A program made the position numbers and the translations under genes. A stretch of DNA of 64,000 nucleotides, taken from assembly GCF_001635455.1 (NCBI RefSeq), contig NZ_LWEH01000613.1, positions 186,001 through 250,000 of the forward strand, in the 5' to 3' direction. This DNA is from Vibrio sp. HI00D65 (GTDB lineage Bacteria; Pseudomonadota; Gammaproteobacteria; Enterobacterales; Vibrionaceae). This document shows, one piece after another, positions 63,576 through 64,000 of this stretch (positions are counted from its first letter, which is position 1; each line of letters starts with the position of its first letter). Under the pieces are notes generated by a model. It made no database searches, had not been told where the DNA came from, and was given only the letters and a program-made list of their open reading frames with translations.

Positions 63576-64000
63576 ATGGCAGAAAAAGTTAACAGTACGA
63601 TGCGACTACCACCCAGCGGCTATCGTCTACACCGTTTTCCTCCTTTGGCGCAGCCTGTGAATGTTGAAAGTGATCTCACAATGGATAGTCAGAGTTGGCA
63701 AAATACTCAGGCTGATGTTCAAGAGCAACTAGAGGCGGGCTTTCAACAAGGCTTACAACAAGGTCATGATGAAGGTTTACGTCAAGGTACTGAACAGGGT
63801 AAACAGCAAGGCCTACTTGATGGACAAAAAGAGGGTTTTCAGAAGGGATTTGTCTCTGGAGAGCACTCTGGTAAGCAAGCTTTTGTTGAAGCCGCCAAGC
63901 CTGTTCATGAATTATTCCAAGCTTTATCTCGTAGGCAAAGTGAAAAGGAACAGCAACAGCGACATATGATTTGCGAATTGGTGCAAAAGGTAGCTCAGCA
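63576..64000 (+). CDS. lfiH: Lateral flagellar export ATPase regulator FliH (partial, 5' part)
   Basis: The first 141 codons run to the window end. A long G-x3-G repeat is seen, with glycines at residues 55, 59, 63, 67, 71, 75, 79, 83, 87, 91, 95 and 99 (twelve in register), which is characteristic of FliH. FliH restrains the ATPase FliI and links it to the C-ring. The start follows the lfiG stop by 4 bases. The rest of the gene and probably lfiI/lfiJ lie beyond the right edge. Confidence 0.9.
   Translation, partial: MAEKVNSTMRLPPSGYRLHRFPPLAQPVNVESDLTMDSQSWQNTQADVQEQLEAGFQQGLQQGHDEGLRQGTEQGKQQGLLDGQKEGFQKGFVSGEHSGKQAFVEAAKPVHELFQALSRRQSEKEQQQRHMICELVQKVAQ

Overview
This window most likely comes from a Vibrio or close Vibrionaceae relative. 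The evidence is the marine gamma-proteobacterial gene content (groESL, epmB/efp, gpmI), moderate GC, and a lateral (swarming) flagellar cluster that matches the laf/lfg/lfi/lfh system of V. parahaemolyticus and Aeromonas gene by gene. The species cannot be fixed from sequence alone. There are no rRNAs, tRNAs, CRISPR arrays or recognisable transposases.

Layout. (1) 1-4950: the end of a surface-polysaccharide locus with UDP-glucose dehydrogenase, UDP-glucuronate 4-epimerase, galU and a WecA-type initiating transferase whose leader carries five tandem 8-bp repeats. (2) 5070-10900: a sulfate-activation cassette (SLC13 permease, cysD, cysC, a DHH phosphoesterase, cysN) that could supply PAPS, perhaps for sulfation of the neighbouring polysaccharide. 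It is closed by a second WecA-like paralogue on the opposite strand (10960-12024). (3) 12375-18700: gpmI, a chemoreceptor, a MATE transporter and a lipoprotein, separated by purine-rich dispersed repeats. (4) 19003-20992: groESL with a heat-shock-like promoter. (5) 21406-23653: an AT-rich kdsC-kdsB-kdsD trio lying between two nearly identical terminator hairpins, which looks like an insertion downstream of groEL. (6) 24042-29994: an exported repeat protein, a degenerate GGDEF sensor, an MgtC-family protein, an outer-membrane protein and the epmB/efp pair. (7) 30051-64000 (right edge): a continuous lateral flagellar cluster.

The flagellar cluster has five transcription blocks. They are SLT-lfgN-lfgM-lfgA (minus); lfgB-L plus a flagellin-like gene (plus); lafB-C-D-E-F-S-T-U plus a small membrane protein (minus, with lafA alone upstream); lfiM-N-P-Q-R-lfhB-lfhA plus an EAL-like gene (minus); and motY-lafK-lfiE-F-G-H (plus, cut by the window end). 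Together these encode rod, hook, junctions, cap, flagellin, export gate, C-ring, a proton-type stator, a sigma-54 activator (LafK), sigma-28 (LafS) and anti-sigma (LfgM). The remaining export genes (lfiI, lfiJ) would be expected just past the right edge.

The least explained items are the DHH enzyme inside the PAPS cassette, the terminator-flanked kds island, the flagellin-like protein after lfgL, the degenerate EAL and GGDEF proteins, and the pairing of a muramidase-less LfgJ with a separate transglycosylase gene.
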